From assembly GCA_025924435.1 (NCBI GenBank), contig JAICIL010000233.1, positions 1-7,152 of the forward strand: 7,152 nucleotides of DNA. Direction: 5' to 3'. The notes below the pieces were generated by a model. It saw only the letters and a program-made list of their open reading frames with translations, was not told the DNA's origin and did no database searches. Source of the DNA: Chloroflexia bacterium. GTDB taxonomy: Bacteria; Chloroflexota; Chloroflexia; Thermomicrobiales; JALYUS01. Shown here in pieces: positions 5,175-7,152 of this stretch (its first letter is position 1; each line of letters opens with the position of its first letter). The position numbers and the translations under genes were made by a program.

Positions 5175-5637
5175 CCCCCATGCAACATACCGCTTCGGCC
5201 TGGGCGTCCGGATTACCGGGCAGAGCGATGCCTGGCGCCCGGCGCTCGAAGTCTACGAAACCGAGAAAGCGCTCGTCATCCGCGCCGAATTGGCCGGGAT
5301 TAATGAGGAGCATCTGCGCGTCGGCCTGGACGGCGATGTGCTGACCATTCACGGCAAGCGGTTACCGGAATCGCGCGGCGAGAGCGACACGCCCGCGCGC
5401 CGTTCGTACCACGAGATGGGCATCCCCTACGGGCCATTCCGCGCGCGGGTCGCCCTGCCCTTCCCCGTCGTGCGCGACGCGGTGGAGGCGAACTACGAAC
5501 ACGGTGTCCTGACAATTGTCCTGCCGCGCGCGGAGCGCGTGCGCATCCATGCGACAACGACCGCCGCCGAACCGGTCGCCGTCGGCGCGAGCGAAGACGA
5601 CACAACCCCCGGTGCTATGGGAAAGGATAGTGAATAA
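5155..5637 (+). CDS. hsp20: Hsp20 family small heat-shock protein
   Basis: This is an ATP-independent holdase of the alpha-crystallin family that binds unfolding proteins in the cytoplasm; 160 residues, typical length. The start is ATG 5155 with GGGGAGG ending 6 bases upstream. The alpha-crystallin domain spans about 27-125: WRPALEVYETEKALVIRAELAG (from 27, with the usual DVYE-type strand and ELAG), DGDVLTIHGKR (59-69), YHEMGIPYGPFRARVALP (85-102), and the signature ANYEHGVLTIVLP (112-124). V129-R130-I131 is a possible short form of the C-terminal I-x-I oligomer-bridging motif, though it lies unusually close to the domain end. The remaining tail of about 28 residues is Ala/Thr-rich and acidic. 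First gene after the CIRCE operator; its TAA directly abuts the lon ATG. Confidence 0.95.
   Translation: MPQRDHDPHATYRFGLGVRITGQSDAWRPALEVYETEKALVIRAELAGINEEHLRVGLDGDVLTIHGKRLPESRGESDTPARRSYHEMGIPYGPFRARVALPFPVVRDAVEANYEHGVLTIVLPRAERVRIHATTTAAEPVAVGASEDDTTPGAMGKDSE

Positions 5638-7152
<1,515 letters not shown>

Overview
The window is a GC-rich bacterial chromosome segment of conserved genes, with GTG and TTG starts and no phage, conjugation or CRISPR content. The gene set (ComB-like phosphatase, DUF4015 glycosidase-like surface protein, DPPR-synthase-type UbiA protein, CIRCE-controlled heat-shock genes) and the C-rich interspersed repeats resemble a Chloroflexota genome, possibly Thermomicrobia-like. 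That placement is inference from gene content; no marker gene here settles it.

Layout. (1) 1-568, minus strand: 5' part of a trans-polyprenyl diphosphate synthase, with its promoter region at about 640-715. (2) 569-1113: non-coding, with the synthase promoter, a 14-bp tandem duplication, a 16-bp palindrome and a 144-bp inverted-repeat-ended element (copy 1). (3) 1114-3843, plus strand: two tightly linked genes, a 2-phosphosulfolactate phosphatase (ComB family) and a membrane-anchored protein with Ig-like modules and a DUF4015 glycosidase-like barrel. The ribosome binding site of the second gene overlaps the stop of the first. (4) 3844-3978: a diverged second copy of the repeat, starting right after the stop codon. 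(5) 4022-4966: an integral-membrane UbiA-family prenyltransferase of the decaprenyl-phosphate phosphoribosyltransferase type, with a promoter placed as if for a leaderless mRNA. (6) 4967-5154: a perfect CIRCE operator downstream of a promoter. (7) 5155-7152: hsp20 followed without a gap by lon, which runs off the window in the middle of its AAA+ module.

How the genes fit together. hsp20 and lon look like one heat-shock operon under HrcA repression: a holdase that binds unfolding proteins, and an ATP-dependent protease that removes them. The polyprenyl synthase and the UbiA protein may share the polyprenyl lipid pool, making and using long-chain polyprenyl (di)phosphate, but they are separate transcription units. 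The comB-DUF4015 pair has no obvious biochemical link and lies between the two copies of the repeat.

I did not find a clearly new defence or mobile system. The most useful leads are CIRCE control of an hsp20-lon operon, the repeat family bracketing comB-DUF4015, and several promoter or leader structures.
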